This document shows, in pieces, positions 7,375-16,142 of a stretch of DNA of 64,000 nt (positions are counted from its first letter, which is position 1; every line of letters starts with the position of its first letter). The stretch lies in NCBI GenBank assembly GCA_002255955.1, contig NKIM01000004.1:141899-205898 (forward strand). Direction: 5' to 3'. The position numbers and the translations under genes were made by a program. The notes below the pieces were generated by a model, which ran no database searches, was not told the origin of the DNA, and saw only the letters and a program-made list of their open reading frames with translations. Source of the stretch: Burkholderiales bacterium PBB2 (GTDB lineage Bacteria; Pseudomonadota; Gammaproteobacteria; Burkholderiales; Burkholderiaceae_C).

Positions 7375-8757
7375 ATGATTCGGATATTCAGCCACTATTT
7401 GCATCGGCAAACCTTGCTTCAGGTCTTTTTCGATCTGGGTTTGATCGTCTTTGCGGTGGTCGCCGTGGTCCTGAGTCAGGAAGAGGCCGCCAGCTCGGTC
7501 ATTCCTTTCGTGGCCTCTCATGGTTTGTCCTTGGCTGGTTGCATGTTTGTCATCAACTCGGCCAGTGGTTTGTACCAGCACGTGCACAACCGTTCGCTGA
7601 CCGAGTCTTGCGCCCGCGCCCTGCTGGGCTTGCTGTTTGGTCTGCCGCTGGCCTACGCCATCTTCAGCTTGCTGCCGGTCAACCCGGGTCACCGTCAACT
7701 CGTCACCGTTGCGGCCATGGTGGCTGTGGCTGCTGTGATGGTGCATCGCGTTTACGCGGCCCACGCCGGCGCTCAATCTCGTACCCGCACCCGCATCCTG
7801 ATTTTCGGTTCCGGCGCCGTGGCCAAGACGGTGGGCGCCACCCTCAAGGCTGCCGATCCACATGCCCTGATCGTGGGCTACTTGGCCGGCCCCAATGAAG
7901 AATCGTCGGAAGTGCCCGCCAATGAGTTGATTCAGTCGCGCGGCTCTCTGACCGACACCGCCCGTAGCCTGGGTGTGGATGAAATTGTGGTGGCCCTGTC
8001 GGAGCGCCGCGGTGGCAGCATGCCGCTGCGCCAACTGCTGGACTGCAAGCTCTACGGCATTCGCGTGGTCGACATCGCCACTCACTTCGAGAAGACACTG
8101 GCCCAGATCAAGATCAGCCATGTCAATGCCGGCTGGTTGATCTTCGGTGATGGCTTCAACCAAGGCGTGTTCCGCACGGCCGTCAAGCGCGTTTGCGACA
8201 TCGTGTTCTCGTCGCTGATTTTTGTCCTGACCTTGCCGGTCATGGCTGTGACAGCCGTGCTGATCAAGCTGGAATCCAAGGGCCCGGTTCTGTACCAGCA
8301 AGAACGCGTCGGTCTCAACGGTGCCGTGTTCAAGGTGATCAAGTTCCGCAGCATGCGCACCGATGCTGAAAAGGATGGCAAGCCCCGTTGGGCCACCTTG
8401 AACGATGATCGCGTCACCCGCGTGGGCCGCTTCATTCGCAAGGTTCGCATCGACGAACTGCCGCAGCTGATCAATGTGCTGCGCGGCGAGATGAGCATGG
8501 TCGGCCCGCGTCCGGAACGCCAGTTCTTCGTCGATGATCTGATCAACAAGATCCCTTACTTTGCCGTTCGCCACAGCGTCAAGCCGGGTGTCACGGGCTG
8601 GGCGCAAGTCCGCTACGAGTACGGCTCGACCGTGGAGGATTCGATTGAAAAGCTGCAGTACGACCTGTACTACGTCAAGAACAACTCGCTCTTCCTCGAT
8701 CTGCTGATCATGCTGGAAACCGTGGCGGTTGTGTTGACGGGCAAGGGCGCCCGCTGA
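7375..8757 (+). CDS. EPS-initiating polyprenyl-phosphate sugar-1-phosphate transferase (XrtA/PEP-CTERM system type)
   Basis: 460-residue inner-membrane transferase that would place the first sugar phosphate on undecaprenyl phosphate to start exopolysaccharide synthesis. The N-terminal half has several membrane helices (first at about 15-35) and a CoA-binding/Rossmann-like cytosolic segment (RILIFGSGAVAKTVG). The C-terminal third is the bacterial sugar transferase domain: KRVCDIVFSS helix, GPVLYQQERVG, FKVIKFRSMRTDAE, and the end motif MSMVGPRPERQFFV. Position just before prsK-prsR is the layout seen with PEP-CTERM-associated EPS loci (EpsB-like transferases). A long leader precedes it and a terminator follows, so it is probably a single-gene unit. 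The donor sugar cannot be read from sequence. Confidence 0.9.
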   Translation: MIRIFSHYLHRQTLLQVFFDLGLIVFAVVAVVLSQEEAASSVIPFVASHGLSLAGCMFVINSASGLYQHVHNRSLTESCARALLGLLFGLPLAYAIFSLLPVNPGHRQLVTVAAMVAVAAVMVHRVYAAHAGAQSRTRTRILIFGSGAVAKTVGATLKAADPHALIVGYLAGPNEESSEVPANELIQSRGSLTDTARSLGVDEIVVALSERRGGSMPLRQLLDCKLYGIRVVDIATHFEKTLAQIKISHVNAGWLIFGDGFNQGVFRTAVKRVCDIVFSSLIFVLTLPVMAVTAVLIKLESKGPVLYQQERVGLNGAVFKVIKFRSMRTDAEKDGKPRWATLNDDRVTRVGRFIRKVRIDELPQLINVLRGEMSMVGPRPERQFFVDDLINKIPYFAVRHSVKPGVTGWAQVRYEYGSTVEDSIEKLQYDLYYVKNNSLFLDLLIMLETVAVVLTGKGAR

Positions 8758-8783
8758 TCAAGCGCGCAGCCTTTGCGCAATGG

Positions 8784-8808
8784 GCCGGCTCTTGGAGCCG
8801 GCTTTTTT
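8784..8808 (+). terminator. Rho-independent terminator after the sugar transferase
   Basis: 8-bp stem GCCGGCTC (8784-8791) with GAGCCGGC (8795-8802), TTG loop and six T. It separates the transferase from prsK. Confidence 0.92.
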
Positions 8809-8914
8809 CTGTCCTGCTTGCTTCGGTTGTGTTCGCTTCAGGCGTGTTGCTCGCCATAGGGCGATCTGCAAATGAGCGATCGGCATTTGTGCCGAGACAG
8901 CCTGCCTGCGAGCC

Positions 8915-11062
8915 ATGCTCCAATCGCTGATGCTCAACAATTTGCTGGATCTCAGCTTGTTCGGTGATGCGCTGGCCGCTTTGGCCTATGCGGTATTCAC
9001 CCTGTACTTTGCTTGGAAGCTGTGCTGGCAGCGCAGCGCGCCGGCGCACAGCGTTTCCTACGTCTTCTTGTCGGCCTTGTTGGTCAGCACCGCCTGGGCT
9101 GCGCTGTCCTGGCTGACCCAGTGGCTGCGTCTGCCCATCGAGGTGGACGTTTGGTTGATCCCGCTGGCCGACTGGCTGCGCTATGCCCTCTGGTTGGCTT
9201 TCGTCTGCTTGCTTTTGCGTCCGGCGGACGGCGGCGCAAGGGCCGCAGGCCTGCCGCGCTTCGTGCCCTTGGCTGGCTTGGTTTCCTTGATCTCCCTGGC
9301 CTTCTTGCTCGCGCGCGAGTACAGCAGCCCCTGGTTGTCCTGGCCCGTCATGTTGAGTCGGCCTGCCGCGTTTGCATCCCTGGCTCAGGCCGTGGTCGGG
9401 CTGATCTTGGTGGAGCAGTTGCTGCGCAATGTCTCGGCCGATTCGCGCTGGAATGCCAAGCCAGTCTGTCTGGGGCTCAGCGCGATCTTTGCGTTTGACC
9501 TGTTCTTTTTCTCTCAGGCGGCTTTGTTCCGTCGCTTCGACAGCGATGCGCTGAGTGTTCGTGCCCTGGTGCACAGCCTGGCTGTGCCTTTGCTGTTCAT
9601 GGCGGCGCGGCGGCAGGTGGATTGGTTGGACAAGCTCCACGTCTCCCGGGCGGCTGTGTTTCACTCGGCGGCACTGCTCCTGGTGGGGGCGTATCTCTTG
9701 CTGGTCTCGGGCGTCGGCTACTACGTTCGCTACACCGGCGGCGAGTGGGGGCGGGCGCTGCAGTTGGCGCTGATGTTTGTGGCCATGATCGCGTTGGCCG
9801 TGGCCGTGCTGTCCGGGGCTATTCGGGCGCGCCTGAAGATCTACATCAGCAAGAATTTTTTCAACTACCGCTACGACTACCGCGAGGAATGGTTGCGCTT
9901 CACCGCCATCCTGTCGTCGGGCAGTTCACCTCAGGAGATGGGTCAGACCGTGGTCAAAGCCCTGGCCAATCTGGTGGAAGCGCCCTCGGGTGCCCTGTGG
10001 TTGCGCCGCGGCGTGGAAGCGGAGTTAGGCCCGGTCGTGCACTGGAATCTTCCCCAGCAGGAACAGTCTGAGCCTCTGGGCTCGACGTTCTGCGAGTTTC
10101 TTCGCGCGCGCAACTGGATTGTGGACATCCAGCAATTGCATGCGCAGCGGCAGAGTTACGAGGGTGTGGCTTTGCCCGCGTGGCTGCAGGCCGATGCGCG
10201 CTACTGGCTGGTCATTCCGTTGATCGTCGGTGGGGAACTGCTGGGTCTGGTCGTGCTGGGGCGTCCGCGCGCGCCGATCGAGGTCAACTGGGAAGTTCGC
10301 GATTTGCTCAAGACGGCCAGCAGCCAGGCCGCCAGCTATCTGGCGCAAATGCAGGCAGCTGAAGCCTTGCTCGAGGCGCGCAAGTTCGATGCCTTCAATC
10401 GCATGTCCGCCTTTGTGGTTCATGATTTGAAGAACATCGTCACGCAGTTGTCCTTGATGATGAAGAATGCCAAGCGGCTTCGGGATAATCCCGAGTTTCA
10501 GCAGGACATGCTGGACACGGTGGAAAACTCCCTGGAGAAGATGCGGCAGCTGATGCTGCAGCTGCGAGAGGGCGAAAAGCCGCATGGGGTGAGCAGTGGC
10601 GTGGACCTCGTTGGTATCGCCAAGCGGCTGGCTGCGGCGGCCGATGCCAAAGGGCGCCGCCTGAATCTGCAACTGAGCCAAGGCCTGCGCACGCGTGGCC
10701 ATGAAGACCGGGTGGAGCGCGTGATTGGCCATGTGGTGCAAAACGCCTTCGACGCCAGCGCCGCCGAGGCCGAAGTGAGCCTGATCTTGGAACAGAATGG
10801 CAGCATGGCGCAGCTCATCATCCGCGACCAAGGTTGTGGCATGAGTGAGGAGTTCATCCAGAACCGGCTCTTCAAGCCTTTCCAGACCACCAAGACCAGC
10901 GGCATGGGTATTGGCGCCTACGAGAGCTATCAATACCTGCAAGAGCTGGGTGGAAAAATTTCGGTGGACAGCAAACTCAAGATCGGGACCACAGTGACGA
11001 TTTCTTTGCCCTTGTTTCATGGCGGCGGTGCCGGTGAACGCAGCTTGGTGGGGGGCGCATGA
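8915..11062 (+). CDS. prsK: PEP-CTERM system sensor histidine kinase PrsK
   Basis: 715-residue membrane kinase. About eight hydrophobic helices fill residues 15-300, then a GAF-type domain (about 320-485) and a kinase core: phospho-acceptor His503 in FVVHDLKNIVTQLSLM, followed by a HATPase domain with VQNAFDAS (N box), DQGCGMSEEF (G1) and GMGIGAYES (G2). This HDLKN type of H-box and the multi-helix N-terminus are characteristic of the PEP-CTERM-associated PrsK family. The stop overlaps the prsR start (ATGA), so kinase and regulator are translationally coupled. The signal sensed is unknown; the family accompanies exosortase XrtA/EPS loci and controls PEP-CTERM and EPS genes through PrsR. Confidence 0.93.
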   Translation: MLQSLMLNNLLDLSLFGDALAALAYAVFTLYFAWKLCWQRSAPAHSVSYVFLSALLVSTAWAALSWLTQWLRLPIEVDVWLIPLADWLRYALWLAFVCLLLRPADGGARAAGLPRFVPLAGLVSLISLAFLLAREYSSPWLSWPVMLSRPAAFASLAQAVVGLILVEQLLRNVSADSRWNAKPVCLGLSAIFAFDLFFFSQAALFRRFDSDALSVRALVHSLAVPLLFMAARRQVDWLDKLHVSRAAVFHSAALLLVGAYLLLVSGVGYYVRYTGGEWGRALQLALMFVAMIALAVAVLSGAIRARLKIYISKNFFNYRYDYREEWLRFTAILSSGSSPQEMGQTVVKALANLVEAPSGALWLRRGVEAELGPVVHWNLPQQEQSEPLGSTFCEFLRARNWIVDIQQLHAQRQSYEGVALPAWLQADARYWLVIPLIVGGELLGLVVLGRPRAPIEVNWEVRDLLKTASSQAASYLAQMQAAEALLEARKFDAFNRMSAFVVHDLKNIVTQLSLMMKNAKRLRDNPEFQQDMLDTVENSLEKMRQLMLQLREGEKPHGVSSGVDLVGIAKRLAAAADAKGRRLNLQLSQGLRTRGHEDRVERVIGHVVQNAFDASAAEAEVSLILEQNGSMAQLIIRDQGCGMSEEFIQNRLFKPFQTTKTSGMGIGAYESYQYLQELGGKISVDSKLKIGTTVTISLPLFHGGGAGERSLVGGA

Positions 11063-12426
11063 ACGCCACGCGTCAACAGCCCTTGCTGATCGTCGAGGAT
11101 GATCTGTCGCTGCAAAAACAACTGAAATGGTCGCTCGATCGTTTCGAGTCGGTGCTGGCCCAGGATGTGGCCTCCGCCGTGCTGCAGTTCAGGCGCCACA
11201 GCCCCGCCGTGGTGACCATGGATCTCGGGCTGCCGCCGGATCAGGACTCGGTGTCCGAGGGGTTCAAGTGTCTGGAAAAGCTCTTGGAGCTGGACCCTTC
11301 GGCCAAGGTCATCGTGCTGACCGGCCAGAACGACCAGGACAATGCGCTGCGTGCCATTCGCATGGGTGCCTACGATTTTCTGTCCAAGCCGGTCGACCCC
11401 GATGTGCTGAGCTTGACAGTGGAGCGCGCTTACCGACTCTACGAATTGCAGCAAGAAAACCGCCGCTTGCAAACCGCCCAGCAGACTGGCGCTTTGAACG
11501 GCTTGGTCACGCGTGACGCTCAAATGCAGCGCATCTGCCGCACGATCGAAAAGGTGGCCAGCAGTGACGTCACGGTGCTCTTGCTCGGCGAGAGCGGCAC
11601 TGGCAAGGAGGTCCTGGCCCAGGGCTTGCACGAGGCCTCCAAGCGGGAGGGGCGTTTCGTCGCCATCAACTGCGCCGCCATTCCTGAGAATCTGCTGGAG
11701 AGCGAACTTTTCGGCTACGAGAAGGGCGCGTTCACCGGTGCCAGCAAGACCACCATCGGCAAGATCGAGACGGCCCACGGTGGCACCTTGATGCTCGACG
11801 AAATTGGTGATTTGCCCATGCCCTTGCAGGCCAAGCTCTTGCGCTTCTTGCAGGAGCGGGTGATCGAGCGGGTGGGCGGTCGCAAAGAGATCCCCATCGA
11901 TGTGCGCGTGATCGGGGCCACCCACCAGGACTTGAAAGGCCAGATCAGCTCGGGCGGCTTCCGAGAGGACTTGTACTACCGCCTGGCCGAGATCGTGATC
12001 GACATTCCCGCCCTGCGCGAGCGCCAGGGTGATGCAGTTTTGCTGGCCCACACCTTCTTGCGCAAGTTCAGCAGCGAACTGCGCCGCCCAGGTTTGAGCC
12101 TGGGTGAGGATGCCATCCGCAAGATCGAGGCCTATCCCTGGCCGGGCAATGTGCGGGAGCTTCAGAACATCATCAAACGCGCAGCCATCATGGCCGATGG
12201 CCAGCAGATCACCGCCGATGACATTGGCATCGCAGCGGCGGCTCCGGCCGAGGGCGAGGAGGCGCCAATCCTGGATTTGCGCACCGTGCGCGAGCGGGCC
12301 GAGCGTCAGGCCGTGGTGGCCGCCCTGGCTCGAGTGGATGGCAATATCGTGCGAGCCTCGGAGCTGCTGGGTGTCAGCCGCCCGACGCTCTACGACTTGA
12401 TGGACAAGCTGCAAATCAAGGCTTGA
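11059..12426 (+). CDS. prsR: PEP-CTERM system sigma54-dependent response regulator PrsR
   Basis: 455-residue NtrC-type activator. An N-terminal receiver domain has acidic residues in IVEDD and the phospho-acceptor Asp55 in VVTMDLGLPP. The AAA+ domain shows Walker A GESGTGKE at 177-184 and the sigma54-contacting loop GAFTGA at 223-228. A C-terminal Fis-type helix-turn-helix ends the protein (ASELLGVSRPTLYDLM). The GAFTGA loop means its targets should be sigma54 promoters. Coupled to prsK by ATGA overlap. Known PrsR proteins regulate PEP-CTERM and exopolysaccharide genes, and candidates in this window include the acyltransferase downstream and the distant prsT/PEP-CTERM pair. Confidence 0.94.
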   Translation: MNATRQQPLLIVEDDLSLQKQLKWSLDRFESVLAQDVASAVLQFRRHSPAVVTMDLGLPPDQDSVSEGFKCLEKLLELDPSAKVIVLTGQNDQDNALRAIRMGAYDFLSKPVDPDVLSLTVERAYRLYELQQENRRLQTAQQTGALNGLVTRDAQMQRICRTIEKVASSDVTVLLLGESGTGKEVLAQGLHEASKREGRFVAINCAAIPENLLESELFGYEKGAFTGASKTTIGKIETAHGGTLMLDEIGDLPMPLQAKLLRFLQERVIERVGGRKEIPIDVRVIGATHQDLKGQISSGGFREDLYYRLAEIVIDIPALRERQGDAVLLAHTFLRKFSSELRRPGLSLGEDAIRKIEAYPWPGNVRELQNIIKRAAIMADGQQITADDIGIAAAAPAEGEEAPILDLRTVRERAERQAVVAALARVDGNIVRASELLGVSRPTLYDLMDKLQIKA

Positions 12427-12642
12427 TACCCGCGCAACCGAGGGGAGGGGAGAGGCCTTCTCGCTCCCTCGACCTGCCGTCAGACGGGGTCGCGACGTGA
12501 GACGGCAGCTGCGCGTTCAAGTGAGGTGCGGCCCCCTCTGTGGAACACCGTTGGCTGGACCTTCCAAGCCCTTTGTGGCAATGCGGTGAACTTCAGCGGT
12601 TTCGGGCGGTCAATAAGCCGGGTGTCTTGCCGCTTGCAAACT

Positions 12643-12672
12643 TTGTCACGATTTGTGCGCTCGGCGTATATT
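12643..12672 (+). promoter_or_regulatory. Sigma70-type promoter of the acyltransferase-protease pair
   Basis: TTGTCA (-35, 5 of 6 consensus) at 12643-12648, 18-nt spacer, TATATT (-10, 5 of 6) at 12667-12672. Predicted start is about 110 nt before the ATG at 12792. Confidence 0.55.
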
Positions 12673-12687
12673 GGCCGGACGGTGGCG
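12672..12687 (+). promoter_or_regulatory. Possible overlapping sigma54 promoter
   Basis: TGGCCGGACGGTGGCG has TGGC at the -24 position and TGGC at -12 with the correct GG-N10-GC spacing. It abuts the sigma70 -10 box, so the gene could have alternative promoters, one of them PrsR-dependent. Statistical support is weak in GC-rich DNA. Confidence 0.3.
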
Positions 12688-12791
12688 TGCCTGCGCCCGC
12701 GGCGCATTGTCGGCCTGCCACTCCCGCTGATTCCAAGCCCCGCAGCCAGCGCGCAGCGGCGTCCTGGGGGACGCATCAGATTGAGGAATCT

Positions 12792-14081
12792 ATGAGTCAA
12801 ATCCGCCGGTCCAGTTTCCGCAAGAGCCTCCATCAACAGCTGCGCGGCTTGTTCCGTAAGTTCCCGCAGAGCATTCGCTTTCCTTTCTACCGGCGCATGG
12901 TGGATTGCGATCCCGCGCCCGACAGCCGGCTGGAGTTGAAGATTGCGGAGACCCAGGAGGAACTGGAGGCTTGTTTTCAAATTCTGCACGACGCTTACGT
13001 GTCCAGCGGCTTCATGAAGCCGCATCCGTCGGGCATGCGCGTCACGATTTATCACGCCTTGCCCACGACCACGACCCTGTGCGCCAAGTTCGAAGGACGG
13101 GTGGTGGGCACGATTTCCATCATCCGCGAAGGCGTGTTTGGCTTTCCCATGCAGTCGGCGTTTGACCTGACTCAGGTGCGCGCCAAGGGCGGCAAGATTG
13201 CAGAAATTTCTGCACTGGCGGTGCACCCTGAGTTTCGGCGCACGGGCGGCGCGATTTTGTTCCCCTTGATGAAGTTCATGCGGGAGTACTGTGCGGAGTA
13301 TTTCGACACCCGTCACTTGGTAATCGCGGTGAATCCCGATCGCATCGAGCTCTACGAGGCCGTGCTCTACTGCGAGCGGCTGCAGGAAAACGTCGTGGAT
13401 CGCTATGACTTTGCCAACGGCGCGCCAGCCGTCGGGGCGACCCTGGATTTGCGTTCCGCGGCGGCCGTGTTCAAGCAAGGCTACGGCGGGCGGCCGCCGC
13501 GCAAGAACCTGCACAAGTACTTTTTTGAGCTGACCCTGCCCAATATCAAGCGGCCCGGCCGCAAGTACTTCACCACCAACGACCCGGTGATGACGCCTGA
13601 GCTGCTGGACTACTTTTTCAATCAAAGGACCCAGGTTCTTCCCGAGCTTGATGATCGCAAGAAGTCTTTGCTCTGGTCGATTTACGATCAGGTCGAGTAC
13701 CGGGGCGTTCTTCCTTTGATGCAAGGCTCGGCAGATCACGGCCACCCATTGCGCCGGCATCAGCGCTACTCCATTCGTTGCCCGGGGACGGTTGAGTTGG
13801 ATATTGACGGCCAAAAGCGCAGCTTTGTGCTGGACGTCATTGAAATCTCGCTCTCGGGTTTCCAGGCCGAGTGCAAGCTCCATCTGCCGCTGGACCAAGA
13901 TGGTTGGGCGGAAATTGATCTGGGGCAGAACAAACGTTCGCGCGTCCAGGCCCGTTCGGTGCGTCACCGCGAAACCGAGGCTGGCCATTTCTACGGCTTC
14001 AAGCTGGCCGAACCCGATTCCACCTGGCGTGAATGCGTGGCCGCCCTGGAGATGAGCTTGACCTCGGGAGATTTGGCTTGA
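12792..14081 (+). CDS. PEP-CTERM/FeeM-like N-acyltransferase fused to a PilZ domain
   Basis: 429 residues. Residues about 45-200 form a GNAT-type acyltransferase core of the kind seen in FeeM/N-acyl amino acid synthases and exosortase-associated acyltransferases: ETQEELEACFQILHDAYV, GTISIIREGVFGFP and EISALAVHPEFRRTGG, the last resembling a CoA/ACP-binding turn. Residues about 318-420 form a PilZ domain with RRHQR (321-325, matching RxxxR) and EISLSG (351-356, matching D/NxSxxG except Glu for Asp/Asn), the c-di-GMP-binding signature. Start chosen at MSQIRRSS behind GAGGA. The stop overlaps the protease start (TGATG). Product and acyl donor are unknown; control of acylation by c-di-GMP is inference. 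Confidence 0.75.
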   Translation: MSQIRRSSFRKSLHQQLRGLFRKFPQSIRFPFYRRMVDCDPAPDSRLELKIAETQEELEACFQILHDAYVSSGFMKPHPSGMRVTIYHALPTTTTLCAKFEGRVVGTISIIREGVFGFPMQSAFDLTQVRAKGGKIAEISALAVHPEFRRTGGAILFPLMKFMREYCAEYFDTRHLVIAVNPDRIELYEAVLYCERLQENVVDRYDFANGAPAVGATLDLRSAAAVFKQGYGGRPPRKNLHKYFFELTLPNIKRPGRKYFTTNDPVMTPELLDYFFNQRTQVLPELDDRKKSLLWSIYDQVEYRGVLPLMQGSADHGHPLRRHQRYSIRCPGTVELDIDGQKRSFVLDVIEISLSGFQAECKLHLPLDQDGWAEIDLGQNKRSRVQARSVRHRETEAGHFYGFKLAEPDSTWRECVAALEMSLTSGDLA

Positions 14082-14914
14082 TGCCGCTCGTGCCAGCTGA
14101 GGGGCCGCTCCGCGGGCGCCGCTGGCGTGTTGCGTGTTGGGGGCGGCCGGCCCGCTGTGTGGTGGCGGCTGCGATGGCGCTGCTGGCCTGTGTGGCGCAT
14201 GGCCAGAGCCCGGCGTCGCCATCAGTCGGCCCGGCCGAAATCATTGCGCGCAGCAAGCCATCGGTCGTGCTGGTGGGGACTTTCAATCCGCTGGCCAACC
14301 CGCGGTTTTCCTTTCGCGGCACCGGCTTCGCCGTGGCGGATGGCACCCGTATCGCCACCAACGCCCATGTCTTGCCCGAACCTGGCTCGGAGCAGGAGTC
14401 GCAGGTCGTGGTGCAGGTCAAGCAGCCCAGCGGCGCCTGGGAGACCCGCAAGGTGCAGGACGTCACCTTCGATCGCTCGCAAGACCTGGCCATTCTCGAC
14501 ATCGGCGCCCCGGCGCTTCGGCCGCTGCCCCTGAAAGCCGAGCTGCCCCAGGAGGGCATCGAGGTGCTGTTCATCGGCTTCCCCATCGGCGGGGCGCTGG
14601 GTTTCTCGCATGTCAGCCATCGCGGCATGATCTCGGCGATCACCCCAGTGGCGCTGCCTGCGCCCAGTTCCAATTCACTCAACGCGCGCAATCTCTCGCA
14701 ACTGCGCGCCGGCAGCTTCAACATCTTGCAGCTCGATGGCACCGCCTACCCCGGCAACAGCGGTGGCCCGGTGCTCGATGCCCGCACGGGCGAGGTGCTG
14801 GGCGTCATCAATATGGTCCTGATCAAGAACACCAAGGAATCGGTGCTCGCCCAGCCCTCAGGTATCAGCTACGCCATACCGATAGAGAACGTGGCTCGCA
14901 TTTTGCAGCGCTGA
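14081..14914 (+). CDS. Secreted trypsin-like serine protease without PDZ domain
   Basis: 277 residues: an N-terminal export signal (hydrophobic stretch around residues 26-41, cleavage near AHG-QS) and a single chymotrypsin/DegP-fold catalytic domain. The triad is visible as His96 (ATNAHVL), Asp135 (SQDLAILD) and Ser227 (YPGNSGGP). There is no PDZ domain, unlike DegP/DegS. Start chosen because ATG overlaps the acyltransferase stop by one base (TGATG); an upstream in-frame start would extend 16 residues into that gene. Coupled expression suggests the protease acts with the acyltransferase or on envelope/EPS-associated proteins; substrate unknown. Confidence 0.85.
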   Translation: MPLVPAEGPLRGRRWRVACWGRPARCVVAAAMALLACVAHGQSPASPSVGPAEIIARSKPSVVLVGTFNPLANPRFSFRGTGFAVADGTRIATNAHVLPEPGSEQESQVVVQVKQPSGAWETRKVQDVTFDRSQDLAILDIGAPALRPLPLKAELPQEGIEVLFIGFPIGGALGFSHVSHRGMISAITPVALPAPSSNSLNARNLSQLRAGSFNILQLDGTAYPGNSGGPVLDARTGEVLGVINMVLIKNTKESVLAQPSGISYAIPIENVARILQR

Positions 14915-14968
14915 TCCGCCGGCATCTGGTCCGGCCTGTCCTGCCTTGCTTGCAGTAGAGGAGTTGTT

Positions 14969-16099
14969 ATGAATATTTTGATCACCGGTGGCGCAGGGTT
15001 CATCGGCACCCACACCACGCGAGCCTTGGTGGCGCAAGGGCACCAGGTGCGCATCCTGGACAGCCTGGACCCCCAAATTCACGGCGCAGACCCGAAGTTC
15101 AGTGCCGAATTGCTGCAGTTGGCGGAATGCCGTTTGGGCTCGGTGTTGAGCCTGAGCGACTGCATGCAGGCGCTGGACGGTATCGATGCGGTCTACCACA
15201 TGGCTGCACGCACCGGTGTGGGCCAAAGCATGTACGAGATCGCGGACTATGTGTCCACGAATGTCTTGGGAACCGCCGTGCTGCTGGAGGCCCTTCTGAA
15301 GAAGAAGGTGGAACTGCATCGCCTGGTGCTGTCTTCCTCACGAGCGATTTACGGTGAAGGCCTTTACAACTGCTCTAGCCACGGCGTGCAACACCCGGAG
15401 ATCCGCTCGGTGACGGCCATGAATCAGGGCGACTTTTCGATGCCCTGTCCACATTGCCAGGCGCCGATGCAGGCTCTGCCCACCACCGAGGACTGCCCCT
15501 CCGCGCCCTTGTCGGTCTATGCGCGAACCAAGAAGGAGCAGGAGGACTACTGCGACTACTTTGCCAAGACCTACCGTTTGCCCGTCACCACGCTGCGCTA
15601 CTTCAATGTGTACGGCTCCGGCCAGTCCTTGAAGAACCCCTACACCGGGGTGGTGTCCATCTTCTTTTCGCTGCTGCGCGAAGGCAAGGCCTTGTCCATG
15701 TACGAGAGCGGATTGCCCATCCGTGATTTCGTGCATGTGCGCGATGTGGTGCAGGCCAATCTGCTGGCCTTGAATGCGGGGGCTGCCAATCAGAAATTCA
15801 ATGTTGGCTCCGGGGTGCCGGCGACCATCGCCGACATCGCGCGCACGCAGGCGCAGGCCATGAAACTGGAAGCGCAGCTGGAGGATCGGGGTGAATTCCG
15901 CGTCGGCGACATCTTTGCCTGCTACGCAGACTTGGAGCGTTCGCGCCGCGATCTGGGTTTCAAACCGCAGATGGACCTGCTGCACGGCATGCAGGAATTT
16001 GTCGCCTGGGCCTCGGGCGAAGCCTCTGAAAACCTGTACGACAAGACCGTGAGCGAGCTTCGCGCGCACGGTCTGTTTGGCCAGGCGCGCCGCTCGTGA
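14969..16099 (+). CDS. NAD-dependent nucleotide-sugar epimerase/dehydratase (extended SDR)
   Basis: 376 residues. Rossmann motif GGAGFIG at 7-13, LSSSRAIYGE (catalytic Ser/Thr region, about 121-130), and Tyr184-x3-Lys188 in VYARTKKEQ. RYFNVYGSGQ and GLPIRDFVHVRDVV are typical of sugar-nucleotide epimerases of the GalE/dTDP-rhamnose-4-epimerase type. Unusual is an insertion around residues 150-175 with Cys160-Pro-His-Cys163 and further cysteines (135, 176), which could bind metal. By context it supplies an activated sugar for the exopolysaccharide or glycan made by the neighbouring transferases. The substrate cannot be fixed from sequence. Confidence 0.85.
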   Translation: MNILITGGAGFIGTHTTRALVAQGHQVRILDSLDPQIHGADPKFSAELLQLAECRLGSVLSLSDCMQALDGIDAVYHMAARTGVGQSMYEIADYVSTNVLGTAVLLEALLKKKVELHRLVLSSSRAIYGEGLYNCSSHGVQHPEIRSVTAMNQGDFSMPCPHCQAPMQALPTTEDCPSAPLSVYARTKKEQEDYCDYFAKTYRLPVTTLRYFNVYGSGQSLKNPYTGVVSIFFSLLREGKALSMYESGLPIRDFVHVRDVVQANLLALNAGAANQKFNVGSGVPATIADIARTQAQAMKLEAQLEDRGEFRVGDIFACYADLERSRRDLGFKPQMDLLHGMQEFVAWASGEASENLYDKTVSELRAHGLFGQARRS

Positions 16100-16142
16100 T
16101 GCCAACGCGCCCCCCGGAAACTACAGAGCAGGGTGCCCGTTG

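Larger units (their letters stand above)
12427..12791 (+). other. Promoter-bearing intergenic region between prsR and the acyltransferase
   Basis: 365 bp without a supported gene. It carries a good sigma70-type promoter (12643-12672) and an overlapping sigma54-like element. An open frame reads through from 12540, but its codons show no family signal and the real start is at 12792 behind GAGGA. No terminator for prsR was seen. Confidence 0.6.
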
